From assembly GCA_000226015.1 (NCBI GenBank), contig JH153549.1, positions 35,902-99,901 on the forward strand: a stretch of DNA of 64,000 nt, in the 5' to 3' direction. The position numbers and the translations under genes were made by a program. Each line of letters starts with the position of its first letter. Position 1 is the first letter of the stretch. The notes under the pieces were generated by a model. That model did no database searches. It was given only the letters and a program-made list of their open reading frames with translations, and was not told where the DNA came from. This document shows positions 35,561 through 50,200 of this stretch, one piece after another. This stretch comes from Mnemiopsis leidyi (Eukaryota; Ctenophora; Tentaculata; Lobata; Bolinopsidae).

Positions 35561-36140
35561 TGAACAGCTAGTAGTATTACACTTCCGCCTATCATAGGGT
35601 CGAGATGAACAAAATATATCCCGAAGTTTCACACCCAGCAGAAAAATGACTGTTGTGGGGAGATTCTGGGATTTAATAAAACGTTTTTCATATTGCCATT
35701 TAGTCAGCCATTATTTTCATTTTTCTGCTTTATTCCGACTTGTCGTATTTTCCCGTTAATTTTATCTCTCAGTTTAATATTTGTCTTGCCTTATCAGTCA
35801 ATATGTCAGTGGCCCCGTTTTCTATTTTAGTATTTTGAATTTAGAAAAAGCACAATCTTATCAGCGTTTGCAGACTATTTGAAGAGCGATTTTTTGCATT
35901 AAGACAGTGCTGAGTAGGGAACTGTAATGTGGTATCCCTATAAAGTATATAGAGCACATAGTATAGTTTTTCCTTATCAATATTTTCCAATTCTTACATT
36001 TCGTTATAATCATTTTTGATTTTTAGGTTTAAAATTTAACTTTTTAGTGTCCTGATGACGGCGCTGTTACGCAAAAATATATCGATGATTTTCAATTCCA
36101 TTAAACCCTTTCACCTTTGTCTTTTACTAAAGTCGATAAT

Positions 36141-37360
36141 TGACGAGATGATATCCGTCTAACTTGTAACTTTCTAACGAAACGGAGAGCAGCAAGCTGC
36201 GAGCCGCGCGCGAGTCGGGTAACACCTCGACAAGTCGATAAGAGAATATCAAAAACATGACTCTTGTAGCTAATTTATTTAGTCACAAATCTTATGATTC
36301 AGCCTCACATGTTTTGTCCGAATATTGCACTGAGCTCGCACAGGGATAAAAATTTGTTTGTAGGTTGATAACCTACTGTCGCGGCCATCACGCGCTCTTA
36401 CGCATTTCGAAGAAATTCTAGACGCACATCGCCCGTTGAAAATTTGTCTGACTCTGTCTTGTCTTGTTTCACGTTGTGACCCCTCCGGGGGCGTGGCCGC
36501 GCTGCAGAGCTATGCAACGTGTAGCAAGTCTTGTCAAGGTGTTACCCGAATCGCGCGCGGCTAATCTCGTCAAACTCTGCACTGTCCGACCCTTATTCGA
36601 AGCGAAAATGTGTCGGGCGGGTGGACCCTCTGCAACATTGCTTGTTTTAACCTAACGCGCGCGCATCCGTAGCAGTTTCACTTTTACCCAACCCTTGGTG
36701 CTTCCGCACACGACGCGCGCAAAAGGGCTCCGGTTAGAGCAAGCATCAGTCAACGGGCGATGCGCGTCTAGAATTTCTTCGCCAGGCCAGAAATGCGTGA
36801 CAGCGCGTGATGGCCGCGACAGTAGGTTATCAACCTACAAAAGCATCAGCCGCACACATGACACTGTCTGACTTTGTCAGACCCTCATTCGAAGCAAATA
36901 CAATGACGGGAGGGTGCGCGCTGTCGTACAACGTGCAACGCGTGCACAAAAGGGCTTTGGTTAAAGTTGACGAAATGATATCCGTCTGACGCGACGTTAT
37001 TCGGGTATCACCGCGACAAATTGGATACCTTTTATTTTAACCGGCAAGGTTAAAGGCTTTAGTTTAGAAAAAAGTTTAAATTTCTCATGATCATCGCTTT
37101 CAACGCTTTTTCTCTTTTAGTGTTTAGTTTTAACTTTGAGGTCAATGGTTTATATGAATATCAGCATCAACGATTCCTCACTTTTCGTTAAACAAAACTT
37201 CAGGTACCCGATTCGAATGACTATTAGTATTCTTGCTTACGTCCAGTAAATCGTTAACAAGGAACATTACTACAGCCAGTGGCAGTACTTCAACTTTGCT
37301 TGTCGCGGTGATAGTGATACCCGACTCTCGTTAGAACGGTAGACGGATATAATCTCGTCA
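36141..37360. mobile_element. Nested fold-back repeat island
   Basis: An inner element, 36359-36839 (481 bp), has about 80-bp inverted ends (TGTAGGTTGATAACCTAC at each tip, itself palindromic) that extend to GCCCGTTG/CAACGGGC. Around it an outer motif TGACGAGATGATATCCGTCT occurs directly at 36141 and 36967 and inverted at 37341-37360. Each copy is followed by a TCGGGTA...CGACAA block. Inside, AAAAGGGCTCCGGTTA and a later AAAAGGGCTTTGGTTA show further internal duplication. CpG-rich, with no transposase; probably a non-autonomous DNA transposon family inserted in itself. Confidence 0.75.
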
Positions 37361-38295
37361 ACAACTTTGCTTTGCAAGCTAAACTTAAAGATAAAATTGA
37401 CGGAGGGGTCAGGCTCTTAGTGAAGACGATGTGGGAGGACGAGGAAAAAGACGTTACCCCGAAACTACCCTGCCACTTTCCGATAACCTACCAAAAATAT
37501 ACAGTGACATTTCCAACTTTCAGGGAACTTCCGAGCTGGCAGTCCTCCCGAACTAATATCTTATCTTGATTGATATTTACCCTAACTTGTTCAACACCAA
37601 CACTATCGTTCAAATCTGGCACTGAAGAAAGAATGAAGAGGAGGGGGCATGTAGGTTTCAGGGTTCTAATTACAGAATGTGTGACGCAGTGGCGGCGTGG
37701 GGTGGGCTAGGCAGAGAGCGGCACTGCCCCGGCACCCATCGTGTTTAGGGCTTGTTCCGTTGTGTTGTCGTCCTAGGTCCGTGATGTTGTGCCCGGCTAC
37801 CTCGCCAGGTTTTTAAACATTTTTTACGTAGTACTTGGCATCGTTATGGCTATGAAAGGCTCCTGCGCATAACAATAACATTAAAGTGATATAAGAGTGG
37901 AATATTTATTTTCAGTTTAATTCCAAATATCAAATACCACAGTTTTGAAACATCAAAAGTAAAAAAATATAATACACAATAATGGCTAAACAATTGTGGC
38001 TGTGATACATGTAAGTCGAAAGACTAAAATACGTTCGATTTGATTTTACAACTATCCTATTAATATTATGAAATTCTAATACGACGTGACATTGAGAATT
38101 ATTCTGAACAATTTAGAAAACAATTTTCCGAACAATATTAAACCTAGATTGTCATTTGAAAATAAACATTCTCATTTATAACGCATGCTTAAGGTACAGC
38201 CAACACATGGGTTAATTCTGGAAAAATCATTCTGGTGTGTGATAAACAACATAATATGTGTTCCATACATTATACTCCAAAAGTTCGGGGTCCCT
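37361..38295. other. Non-coding; 3' flank of the acidic-protein gene
   Basis: No gene recognised. It probably contains the 3' UTR of the minus-strand gene; TTTATT (minus AATAAA) occurs near 37907. Confidence 0.4.
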
Positions 38296-41200
38296 TTAAA
38301 ATGTAACATCTTCCACATAGTCGATATCACCGATACTGTCAACTGATATTGTGTGATCAGACGTGAACATTGACTCTTCTGCCACCTGAAATGTTTTTTT
38401 TAACGTTATTTTGTTGAAATTTAACATTAATTACTTCAAATTGTAATGAATTGAAGAAACAGTTTTACTTTTAGATATAAATGTTTAGTTTGACTGTAAA
38501 ATGTGAATTCTGTAATCTATAGAGATAAAATTAAAGTAAAATAAAGGTCGGAAGACAAAACCAAAGTTTTGTACATAAACACAAGCCACACACTTCCAAT
38601 TCCAAGTTGATAAAGTTCGAGATTAAACAATAGGGGTGATGACTACTTTACTTCATCATCATGAACCAAACAAAAGACGCCGGATTTTGATGTAGCAGTC
38701 GTTATTGATTTTAATTGGAATTTCTTGATCAAATGAGACTTTCTTGATCAAATGTCAGGTTTTCGAATTTACGAAAGATCTTAGAATTTGTCTTGCCTGA
38801 ACCATGAATTTGGCTTAAGAAACATTGTCACTGATTCCATTTACAACAACACACAGCTCAGAGCAACATAGCTCAACACAAATAGGTATTGCAACACAAA
38901 TAGGTATTGCATGTAAATATGGCAGTGCATTGTAAATGCTACCTTTTCAGTTCCCATCTCGGAGGTGTGGAGAAGATCGTCTATGTCAGAGATAGCGGAA
39001 ACCTCCTCAGTAGCGGTCGTGTTCTTCTCGAAATCGTCGTGGTACGTCTTGTTTTCCAGGTCGGTGGGAGTCTCTGAGTGGGTCAGTAGTCAGAGTTCAG
39101 GTTCTGTCAACAATTACGTGAGATATATTTGTAAAAATTCCCAGGACGAATATTTACTTAATCCGTGATTATAAATCCGTTATAAAGTGACTATAAGTAT
39201 AAATCATCGGTGTTTGCACGCCCGAAACTAATTAAAACAGTAAAAATAGATATGTTTGAGGTTACTAATTTAATCCGAGTTGTTCCTCAGAAAATGCTTA
39301 AAGTACTAGTTCACGATTAACGTAACAATAAAACAACGATTACTTAATATCTTCAATAATATGAGTCAAGAAGAATTAAGTTTTCAGTTATGATTTTGTC
39401 CTGGGAAACTAGTGTCGGGAAAGTAAGCATAAGTTTTAAAACCTCTAATTTCTAGGGCAGGGGAATATTTTAATAGACCGATCAGTCTGTTCAAATTTCG
39501 GAGCACATTTCTTCTAATGGGCCCAGGAAAACAAGACGCCAGTGTCCCCACTTCCAGAAAAGATATAAATAAAGTATACCATGTGGTGAGTGTAATTGAC
39601 CGTGCAACAGTAAGTATAGCGGACAATTGTGGAAGTAGTCAACATTCTCGTTATAGCAGGTCGTCGAAGTCAAAAGTAAAAAGTAAGTTTTACTTTACAG
39701 ATTTGAATGGGAGTTATTGAGGGCGGTCAACCCGTTGTTCTGAGAACTGCGAGACAGTGTACACTGAAATCATTGTGTCGTAATAAATCTCGACAAAAGG
39801 TTGCACGATTACAGTTTTTCATGAGGCAATATGTTTCAAACTTCGTCGTTCCCTGAGGCTCAACTTGGTTGAAGTTTTGGCAGTGTGCATACGTAGCTTA
39901 AAATTCGGATACCCGAGTCTAGTAAGAGTGGGGTGTGCTGAACCACCAAGATTTAAAAATGGGAAAATTATGTACTGAGTTGGTTTGGTTTGGGACAGAA
40001 AACCATAAGTCGAGGTGATGTAAGATTACATTCTTCGTAGTATTAGTATCTTCATTCACTGCCTGAAACATTCCCAACTTCTCCTCAAGAATTTTACGTC
40101 CATTGAGCCTTCGAATGTTATTTTTCAAGTGCTTATTAACGATTCGAAGGCGCCAAATATCTTCAGCTTCGGGTTCAATTTAATCCAAATTCCAAGTATA
40201 CAGCTCGCCAGATCGTTGAAACAGATTTTGTGCAAATTTGCAAGTTATTTCCCGATTTCGCTGAATTCATCATAGATCGCATTTCGCACCCAATGACGAA
40301 AATCCACTCTAATTCTTGTCCCAAATCTTATTTCTGACCACATTTTAAATATTGGGTCTTTATAAACTAGTTATGGGCGCTGTCTTCGTGTCAGCTTGCG
40401 TGTAGGCCAGAAAGACGTAAATTAAAAGATCTAATTTGATTTGACCCTAATCTGATTCAGACTGAACACTGGTGTATATATACACTATATAGTTCACACT
40501 CAACTAAGTTTTAAAGATAACGCCTAGTGCCTACAAAGATTGAAAGTGATTTATCAATTATCCGATCTCGATGCTTGTCTAAGTCACGTACGATTGCAAA
40601 AGACTCAACATCTCCCCTCAAGCCTGGACACTACAAGCGAGCATACTGCGACACTGGGCCAGTCATTGCCCGACTAGCTGTTTCGCCAGTTTACGGTTTA
40701 ATTGCCCCGCTATAGCAATAAGTCCCGTTTTTAATGTCCCCTTATCGAATTATCAATTTCCATAGAAATGGGTGAAATTCCATTTTACTCATTAAAGATA
40801 TTTCGTGACATTCTTGTCCTCGGTGGCAAAGACTGCAAACAATCCTGGAGCCGAACTAAACGTTTCCTCAGAAGAGAATCTCGTACAAGAGAGATAGCAT
40901 TACCGGTTTAGTTCCTCCAGGTGGATAGAAAAGTGCTCACCAGCATTATTCGGAATTTCTTGCAGTGGTGTTGTAACATCCTGCCTGTGTTTTTGCGCTT
41001 AGTTTTTTTCTCCTGCAGAATGTAGTAGTTGCACTGAAGGTTCACCATTTTGTGTGTTACACTGTTACAGCCTACGTGTGTGTGTGTGTGTGTTACACTG
41101 TTACAGCCTACGTGTGTGTGTTCCACTTCCAGTTTTACTTTTGTTTCTTTAAATATCATTAATAGTGAAGATTTTCATTTCAGTTATTCATTTCGTGACG

Positions 41201-44200
41201 ACAACTTCTTATATTATTTTATGCTATCTTCTGTAAATCTTTCACTTCAATAATATATGTTTTACAGATCGATCGCCGGTAATCATGTAAGATTTCACAA
41301 CTCTTTAAATATCGATATGAAAAAATTCGCCAGCTAAGAAATATCTAATTGAAAAGTCTGTGCCGCGACAGTTAAAATCTTGAAAATTGTGACTAATAGC
41401 TTAAATAACTAATGAATACACATCACCCTTTTCATTGTCAACACAACAAAAACCATTCCCCGCCCTCACAACTCACAATTCAAACCGACGTCATTAAGAT
41501 GTAAATTTGATGATGCGGTGATGTATACATGTATACATGTGTACATTCAGTACATATGACGTCTCAGTTCGGATCGGGCTGTATACTTGTATATAGCAAC
41601 CAGTCTTACTCCAACACACGCTGCAGCTATTTCTGCAGAAACGCTGAATGGAATTACCGAATCGCTAGCCAAGTTCTGACGTGATTTCTCTTTTCCTCTG
41701 TGCCTACACATCGCTATTCTCCCGTTTGTTGCCTTTCTGTGTATTCCATCTCTCTATTTCTGGACAAATCCAGCTGTTGTTCCGCCCCAGATACTACTTG
41801 ACCAAGTACATTTTAACGTACGTGCACATTTACTACTTCACCAGGTACATTTTAACACACGTGCACAGTTACTACTTAACCAGGTACATTTTAACGTACG
41901 TGCACAGTTACTACTTGACCAGGTACATTTTAACGTACGTGCACAGTTACTACTTGACCAGGTAAATTTAACACACGTGCACAGTTACTACTTGACCAGG
42001 TACATTTTAACTCACGTGCACAGTTACTACTTGACCAGGTAAATTTTAACACACGTGCACAGTTACAACTTGACCAGGTAAATTTTAACACACGTGCACA
42101 GTTACTACTTAACCAGGTACATTTTAACGTACGTGCACAGTTACTACTAGACCAGGTACATTTTAACGCACGTGCACATCTCGCACCAAGTTACTAAGGA
42201 TCTGAGTATCTGAGTAGCACTGTTCTACTACAAAAGTAACATGGCACAGAGGCAACAGGGCACAGAGGAATTTTAATGTGCGTACAAGAAAAAAAGATTA
42301 ACGATAATTATGGATAAATATGGAATTGTCCCAGCTACTGGACACTAAGTAATTATGGCCAAGCCAAGGAGTATAAAATCTGCAGACAGCGAGTAACATA
42401 CAAGCTCAAAGAAGCAAATATCTTAGTACTTACCTTCATGATCATAAGTACAACTACAGGCACAAACACAATGTTAATAAGATTATACCGTATTACCATA
42501 GCATCATGATATGATTAGGAGCATTTAGGGCACTGAAGAATGACGCAAGTCTCATACTATACCGTGTAAACAAGATTTTAGAGCTACCTTCAGATAGAGA
42601 GAGAGAGAGACCCCACTCTCGCACTTCTGTAATACAGAGGGAGTGGAATTATAATGTGTCGGCTCAGTTTTACATGATTTATGAGGTTTTTGGAAGAAAT
42701 CGGTTGAATTATTTTCGTGTGGTACTTAGTTAGACTTTATAAAGCCCCATGTTAAGAGCTCCTTGTATACGAGACCCGCTCCATCTAAACAGCAACTTTC
42801 TGCTCAGCCAACAGCTGACTAATTTGTATCAAGAAACAGTAGGTGCTCCGTAATGGTGAGAAGAAATTAAGGGCAGGATCAGCTGGGAGATAATTTCTAT
42901 CACGTGACAGTGTTTCTCTATTTTGATTGGTCGTATTTGGCTTCTCATTGGTCAATCCCTGTCACATGATGCTAAAAATCCCCGAATCCTCCCAAGGAAC
43001 TCTGAGTTCCATTCTCCAGAACATAATTCGCAGTCTGCTTTGACTTGATCCAAGTTGTGGTTAGTCAGAATTATTCTAACAATGGGACGCTGGCTTGGTA
43101 CGGAACAAAGCATCTTACAGCAACTGACTGCAAACATGGGAAAGGAGTCTTGTTTCCATGCCAACATGAATGGACAATTTCATCCCTGCACACTTCTTTT
43201 TCCCAAGAAATGCTGTTGTCCTTCCATCGTCAAGGCGATAAATGCCAATAACGGTCAATCCTGTGATTCTAACTAACGAATAACCGCACCGAACACCCGA
43301 TGACGTAACAGACAAAGTGCCATAAATTAACAGACAATTAACCTGGTCAAGTAGTAACTGTGCACGTGTGTTAAAATTTACCTGGTCTAGTAGTAACTGT
43401 GCACGTGTGTTAAAATGTACCTTGTCAAGTAGTAACTGTGCACGTGTGTTAAAATGTACCTGGTCTAGTAGTAACTGTGCACGTGTGTTAAAATTTACCT
43501 GGTCTAGTAGTAACTGTGCACGTGTGTTAAAATGTACCTGGTAACCAGGTACATTTTAACGCACGTGCACAGCTCGCACCAAGTTACGAAGGATCTGAGT
43601 ATCTAAGTAGCACTGTTCTACTACACGTACATAAAAAAGCGAATATTTTCTTCAATTCGAAAACATTTTCAAAAATTACATCATGCTTTTAGCAATTCTG
43701 AAGAATAAACTTCATATCTAACACGTGAATTATAGCATGTCACGACATCATTAGACAATGTAAAGCAAGGTTGAGTGAAGTAAACAGGAAAATTCACGAT
43801 CGTTGTTTTGAACTGTGATATTTGGGATATTTTGCTGTGATTACAAGGCAACGACTATTTACTTAAACAAATATTCTCTTATTGTATATGGTGCATATAT
43901 GCAAAAGTAACGAGGCACAGAGGAATTTCAATGTGTGTACAAGAGAAGAAGATTAAAGATAATTAAGGAATTGTCCCAGCTACTGGACACTAGGTTATTG
44001 TGGCCAAGCCAAGGAGTATAAAATCTGCAGACAGCGAGTAACATACAAGCTCAAAGAAGCAAATATCTTAGTACTTACCTTCATGATCATAAGTACAACT
44101 ACAGGCACAAACACAATGTTAATAAGATTATACCGTATTACCATAGCATCATGATATGATTAGGAGCATTTAGGGCACTGAAGAATGACGCAAGTCTCAT

Positions 44201-47200
44201 ACTATACCTTGTAAACAAGATTTTAGAGCTACCTTCAGATAGAGAGAGAGAGAGACCCCCACCCCCTACTTCTGTAATACAGAGGGAGTGGAATTATAAT
44301 GTGTCGGCTCAGTTTTACATGATTTTTGAGGTTTTTGAAGAAATTGGTTGAATTCTTTTTGTGTGGACGTGAGTTTTCGTGTGGTCCTAATTTAGATTTT
44401 ATAAAGCCCCATAGTTACAGCTCCTTGTGAACAAGACCCACTCCATCTAAACAGCTACTCACTGCTCAGCCAACAGCTGTAGGTGCTCCGTAATGGTGAG
44501 AAGAAATTAGGGGCAGGATCAGCAGGGAGATAATTTCTATCACGTGTCAGTGTTTCTCTATTTTGATTGGTCGCATTTGGATTTTCATTGGTCAATCCCT
44601 GTCACATGATGCTAAAAATACCCGAATCCTCTCAAGGAACTCTGAGTTCCATTCTCCAGAACATAATTCGCAGTCTGCTTTGACTTGATCCAAGTTGTGG
44701 TTAGTCAGAATTATTCAAACAATGGGACGCTCGCTTGGTACAGGACAAAGCTTCTTACAGCAACTGACTGCAAACATGGGAAAGGAATCTCGTTTCCATG
44801 CCAACATGAATGGACAATTTCACCCCTGCACACTTATTTTTCCCAAGAAATGCTGTTGTCCTTCCATTGTCAAGGCGATAAATGCCAATAACGGTCAATT
44901 CTGTGATTCTAACTAACGAATAACCACACCGAACACAGTGCATCGTCGTTAGATCATCCACCCGATGACGTAACAGACAAAGTGCCATAAATTAACAGAC
45001 AATTGCAGCAGTAAGTCGAAAACAGAAACTTTCATTTGCCGAATTACAGCGCCTTGGAATGAGTTAAATCATCCTACTCGCAGGTGGTTTCTTTGTTTGC
45101 CATGGTGCTAGGTGGTAGCCGTTATCATCTCGCATTTTGTACAGCTCTTTGCAGCTCTGTGTGTTTTTCAAAGTAGTGAAATTTATTCGATTCAGAGCCG
45201 CACGTAGTACGTGCGAAACCAGGCCGAAAGTTCGTCCGACGCGATGAGACATGGCTGGACCAATTCTCCGATTTGCGACTTGCGTTTTGTCCTTCAGTTT
45301 CTTTCAGTTGCAAGCAAATCTTATAGAATTAAGCTCAATCACGCCAGTCCTGTTAAAATATCAAAGTTTTAGACCGCACTTTATGCGTACAACCTCTCAC
45401 GAGACCGATTACAAACTTCTCCAGAATTGAGGACTGCGTGACGTGGGGAACACAGCTCACCGCACGTGACAAAATCAATTATTTCCGTCGTTCTCTTTTT
45501 TCAACAAATATTGCAGAAATATTTTCTCAGCACCACCCAATTCACAGCAAAACGAAATCTGCCAAAGCTGTACTACTACTGAAAATAACCTTGTTTACCG
45601 TCAGGATCTATTCAAGACCATATGGCTCTAAGGATGGCAACAATGAACCGCAAAGTGGTGAGCTACGCGCCCGCCCGATGGGAACACAGCAACCAGAGGA
45701 GGAACTCCCCCGAGGAGATAGCTGGTTGGGAAGGTGGGTGATTTTAAATTCATAAAAAACNTAGAAGCTATAACTGAGAGATTTATAGTTTATATATCTA
45801 GCTGGTTGGGAAGGTGGGTGATTTTAAATTCACCATAGAAACTATAACTGAGAGATTTATAGTTTATATATCTAGCTGGGTGGGTGATTTTAAATTCATC
45901 ACAGAAACTATAGCTGAGAGACTTATAGTTTATATAACTAGCTGGTTGGGAAGGTGGATGATTTTAAATTTATCATAGAAACTATAACTCAGAAATTTAC
46001 AGTTCACGTATCTAGCTAAATAGTAATTGTATATAATTCTACCTTAACGTCTTTTGAGCAAACTAGTTGAGATGAAAATGCGTATACTTTAGTTACATCA
46101 ACAACTGTAATGAGTAAAAAAATTTTTGTTGATGAGTTCCATGCAGAAAGAGAAAACCTTCAAATTGTTCACAAGGCAAATATTATCTTAATTGTAAGAT
46201 TACATGTTAACTTTCAAAGTTGCAGTCTGCAGAGCTGATCTTTACAGCAAAATTGAAGATTAATAATTCTGTCTGGACAGAAATCGGAGGTTATCAAGAT
46301 TTTGATCTGACACAGACCAGCAATTGCATCATATTCATAACGTAATGTCGACATTTCTTTGGTAATTGCCACATAGCTTGGCAAGGCGAGGCACAAAAAC
46401 TACATCATCCAGGTTTAAACTCAAAGTTAAGACAGCTTGCTTACGCGATCATGCAGTCTACAGTGGCTGGGATTGGGGGTTCGGGATAATTAAGGTGACT
46501 CCAACCAGAACTTTCAGAATCAAAATTCAAATGCGACAAGGTTAAAGATACTTCGAAATTTTAGCTTTCCGTAGATAGTGGTAAATAGTGGAAATTTTTG
46601 GTTAGCTTGTAAGAGGAGTTCATCTTAAAAACTTTTACAGCGCTGGCAAGCGCGACCGTCTTTTTTAAGACAGTACGTGGCACCTTTTTGCCGCATAACA
46701 TTAAAATTTAAGGCTATAAGACGTGCAAATAAGATTGGAATTCTTAGTTTTAAAATCAAATGAGACTGCAATTGTGATAAGATAAGATTAAACGTCGAAT
46801 TTGACTACCGCGCCTGTGAACAATACTAAGTTTTAAAAAATGAACCGAATGTAGAAAGCAGTCACGTACACCCACCACGCGACGGTCGTACATTAAATTA
46901 CTTTTGAAGTTTGTATTAGATAAAATAAGAAGTTTGTATTAGATAAAATAAGCTTCAGCAAAATTAATTATTTGGGAGGGTTCACAAATTGTTCATATAT
47001 CGTGAGAGCGTTTCTCTAGAACGATTGGCCGGACCTTTTCCATCGCTGTCACGTGACACAAAAGATTTGTGACTATTGTCAAAAATACCTCATCTTTTCT
47101 CTATCGAATTGAAACAAAGCGGGACGTTAATTGAATAATTTCGGCAATTTTGTAAACGACTGAGGTACGGTTTAGGCATTGCTCGGGCACAGTCGGAACA

Positions 47201-50200
47201 GATAGATAGATAGATGGATAAATGAAGAGATGGATATATGGATAGACATATAGATGGATGAACGGATAGATAAATGGATAGAGATACAGATAGATGGAAA
47301 GCTAAAAAGATGGATAGAGGGATAGATAGAAGACGTTGGATATCGCTTGTGCAAAAACAAGCGCAAAACCAAACGCAAAAACAATTGGCCATTCCCCAAC
47401 CCTGTCCCAACCTTGCTGAGTACCCAGCCCTATCCCAAGTCCAAAATATTTCGATCCAGGTCAAATACCCGGTCACGATCCCGTTCCAGGTAAAACCCCG
47501 GTCCCGACACTTTTTATCGATCTCGGTCCTGGTCCCGGCTGAAAAAGCGATCCCGGTCGATCCTTGCTTAAAGGAGAATGCTTTTATAGTTTTAAACTAT
47601 TATACTGCACATAATACCACTGGTATCATTGATCCGTTTAAATTATTTATAATTGCAAGTTCAACTTCTGCCTCAAACTTCAGACCTCCTGTATGTAAAC
47701 ATTCCACAGGACTATGTGGGACAAGAACGTCGCAGAATTTGGACTTGTAATGTACATGTTTGTAAGCTCAATACCACAGGGAACTTGAGTTTAGCCACAA
47801 ATTGTATGGTTTATAAGTTAACGCCAAAATCTTGAACATAACATAGCAAATTCTATGACAGACGTATAAACTATGAAGCTCAATCGTAAATCAGCTTTTT
47901 TGGGTGAAGCACATTCATTTTTTGCAAATCCCACCAGGCACAATTAATTTACTGTTTTGAAGGCAAACTACCTTTGTATCAGCTTACTACATACGTCAGA
48001 CACCTTTGATTCTGCCGATTCACCTTTTTGTAAACGATTAGAAAAACGAGTGACGTATAAGGAAGTAGGAACACATTTAACTTTCGTCAAGTCTTCTCAA
48101 TTAAAATTTCAGTTGCATGTCCGAGAGTAGAAAACTCGGTTTTAAACCGTTCCTAGGGCAAGTTCTAGACACTGTCTCTTCTCTCCATCAATACATCAAT
48201 TAAAAAGACGAGGCCTGATCCAGCGTCAGTTAAACAGTATATATGGTCTAGGATTATTCATTGTTCGAAGTGCACACGTACAACCGTAGCCAGTGATTAC
48301 CCTTTGTCAGACACAAATATGTTCTGTCTGGAGTCTCCAAACAGTCCTAACATGTCTACTTTTGAACCGAGTAAACACCAAAACGGGGTCATGTGCCCGA
48401 CATAATGTTCTGTAGAAGACCGTAAAAACTTCAAAGATAAGGTTGAGTGGCTCAGAGTCCAAACAGATGATATGTTACCGCACTAAGGAGAAGCGATGGG
48501 AATATTTCCCTAGCAACTAAGGAGAAGCGATGGGAATATTTCCCTAGCAACTAAGGAGAAGCGATGGGAATATTTCCCTAGCAACATTGATGAGATGCTC
48601 GATTGTTTGTGGAAAGTTCAAGACAAACTTATCAGGATTCTCAATCTTTAATTTTCTGTGAAAAGGAAACGGTTAACGTAGCGGTTATTTTGCAAATTGC
48701 GAAAAATCAGCTTTGAAGTAACAGCAAACTGCCCTCAAACAAGCATCACCTCACGAAATTCGACTGTGGGTGGAGTATCACAAAATAACCGACACATTAA
48801 CTATAGGCAGCCAAACAAAAGAAATTCACGAAAAAACCATAACTCCACAAAACACATATCAGTGATATTTATCACCTCATTTTGAGGATTCTTGGCTTCG
48901 TTGTGCTGTATATTAAATTTCCTCTTTAATTCATCTGATATTTTGAGCAGTGAAGAGCCCTTGGATCTAGCGTATGATATGGCGCTCAAAGACACTGCCG
49001 GAGAAAGCGCGAGGTCGGTGCCAGAAAGAGAACTTTCCTCGTTGTTTTTCTGGCGATTTCTTGACACGGAATTTACATTTAATGCATCTTCCTATTAAAT
49101 TTCTAAGAACCATGAAATGGCCACAATTTATATTAAATTGTAGAAAATTTGAAGATTATATACTATTGCAGTGCAGCTTTGTCTGCCAATCTTATTTGAA
49201 GGATTTAAAAAGCAACGCATCATTAGTCATGACCTGCCCTTTACTTCAAATTTCTCGGGGTTTAATATTTTAGAAGGGCGATTATCATGATTTTTGAGCC
49301 GGATTTAAACGAATTGATCAGAAAATTTCATTAAAAAAGCAGCACCGTATAATACAGAATTTTGGTTCGGGCACAATGGAAGGCTCATTAGAAATTGATG
49401 TTGCACTTAAAAACAAAATAATGAGACATCAATCTTCATTGTTTGATGGAATCCCTGACAGACGTCAGACAAGAAATATTGCAGTTAGTTTTCATTAGTT
49501 GCAGTTGCATATACTGTTTTCATACTGCAGTTAATTTCATGTTTTTTTAAGCAAACAATGCGTAAAGAAGCCAACTAATGACCAGTTGCAGCTGGTCATG
49601 TGGAAAGAACACTTGTCAATTATTTCTGAAGCTACAGTGGTAACCAAGCCTAGATGTAATGCAACCAACAACTAAACATCCTTTGATGTTTAGGCCACAA
49701 ATACTTCATATGGTATTGCTGCGTGATTTGCAGTGTCTGTAACGAATGTGGCTGTCTTTGCATTGCTGTTGTGGTGGATTCCTTGCGGTCAGTCTTTGTT
49801 TAATTAGGTTCACGTGGGTTTGATGGAGTTGTTCTGATTGAACTNNNNNNNNNNNNNNNNNNNNNNNTTTCTTTGAAAAAACGAGAAAACTTGATTTAGC
49901 AATGGAACAATGTTTGTGTCAAGTTTTGTAAAGAAGTAACGAGATATATAGAGATATAAAGACGTAACGAGATATATGATCTAAGGAATTGGCCTTCTGC
50001 AGAAGTTAAAGAATCACCCTTGACAATATGCCCTCCATGTCACAACCATGCAACGCTCTGTAATATTTCTTTTGTAGTTGCTCACTGAGATTTTCTACAT
50101 TTTTGTTTCGAACAGAGTAAATGACTAAAGGGCACGCCTAACGCAAAGCCAGACAACATTGTCGCTGTGACTGTAGACGGTACAGGTGGTGTCATGATTG

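Noticed and set aside
41796-42180. CRISPR-like array
   Set aside because: Units are contiguous without unique spacers and the DNA is animal nuclear; it is a minisatellite.
43055-44916. 73-residue protein conserved between the two duplicated segments
   Set aside because: Its conservation is explained by recent DNA duplication, the apparent start is not ATG, and another frame is equally conserved.
47090-47476. 128-codon minus frame
   Set aside because: Much of it translates the TAGA/TGGA microsatellite (Ser/Ile/Leu/Tyr runs).
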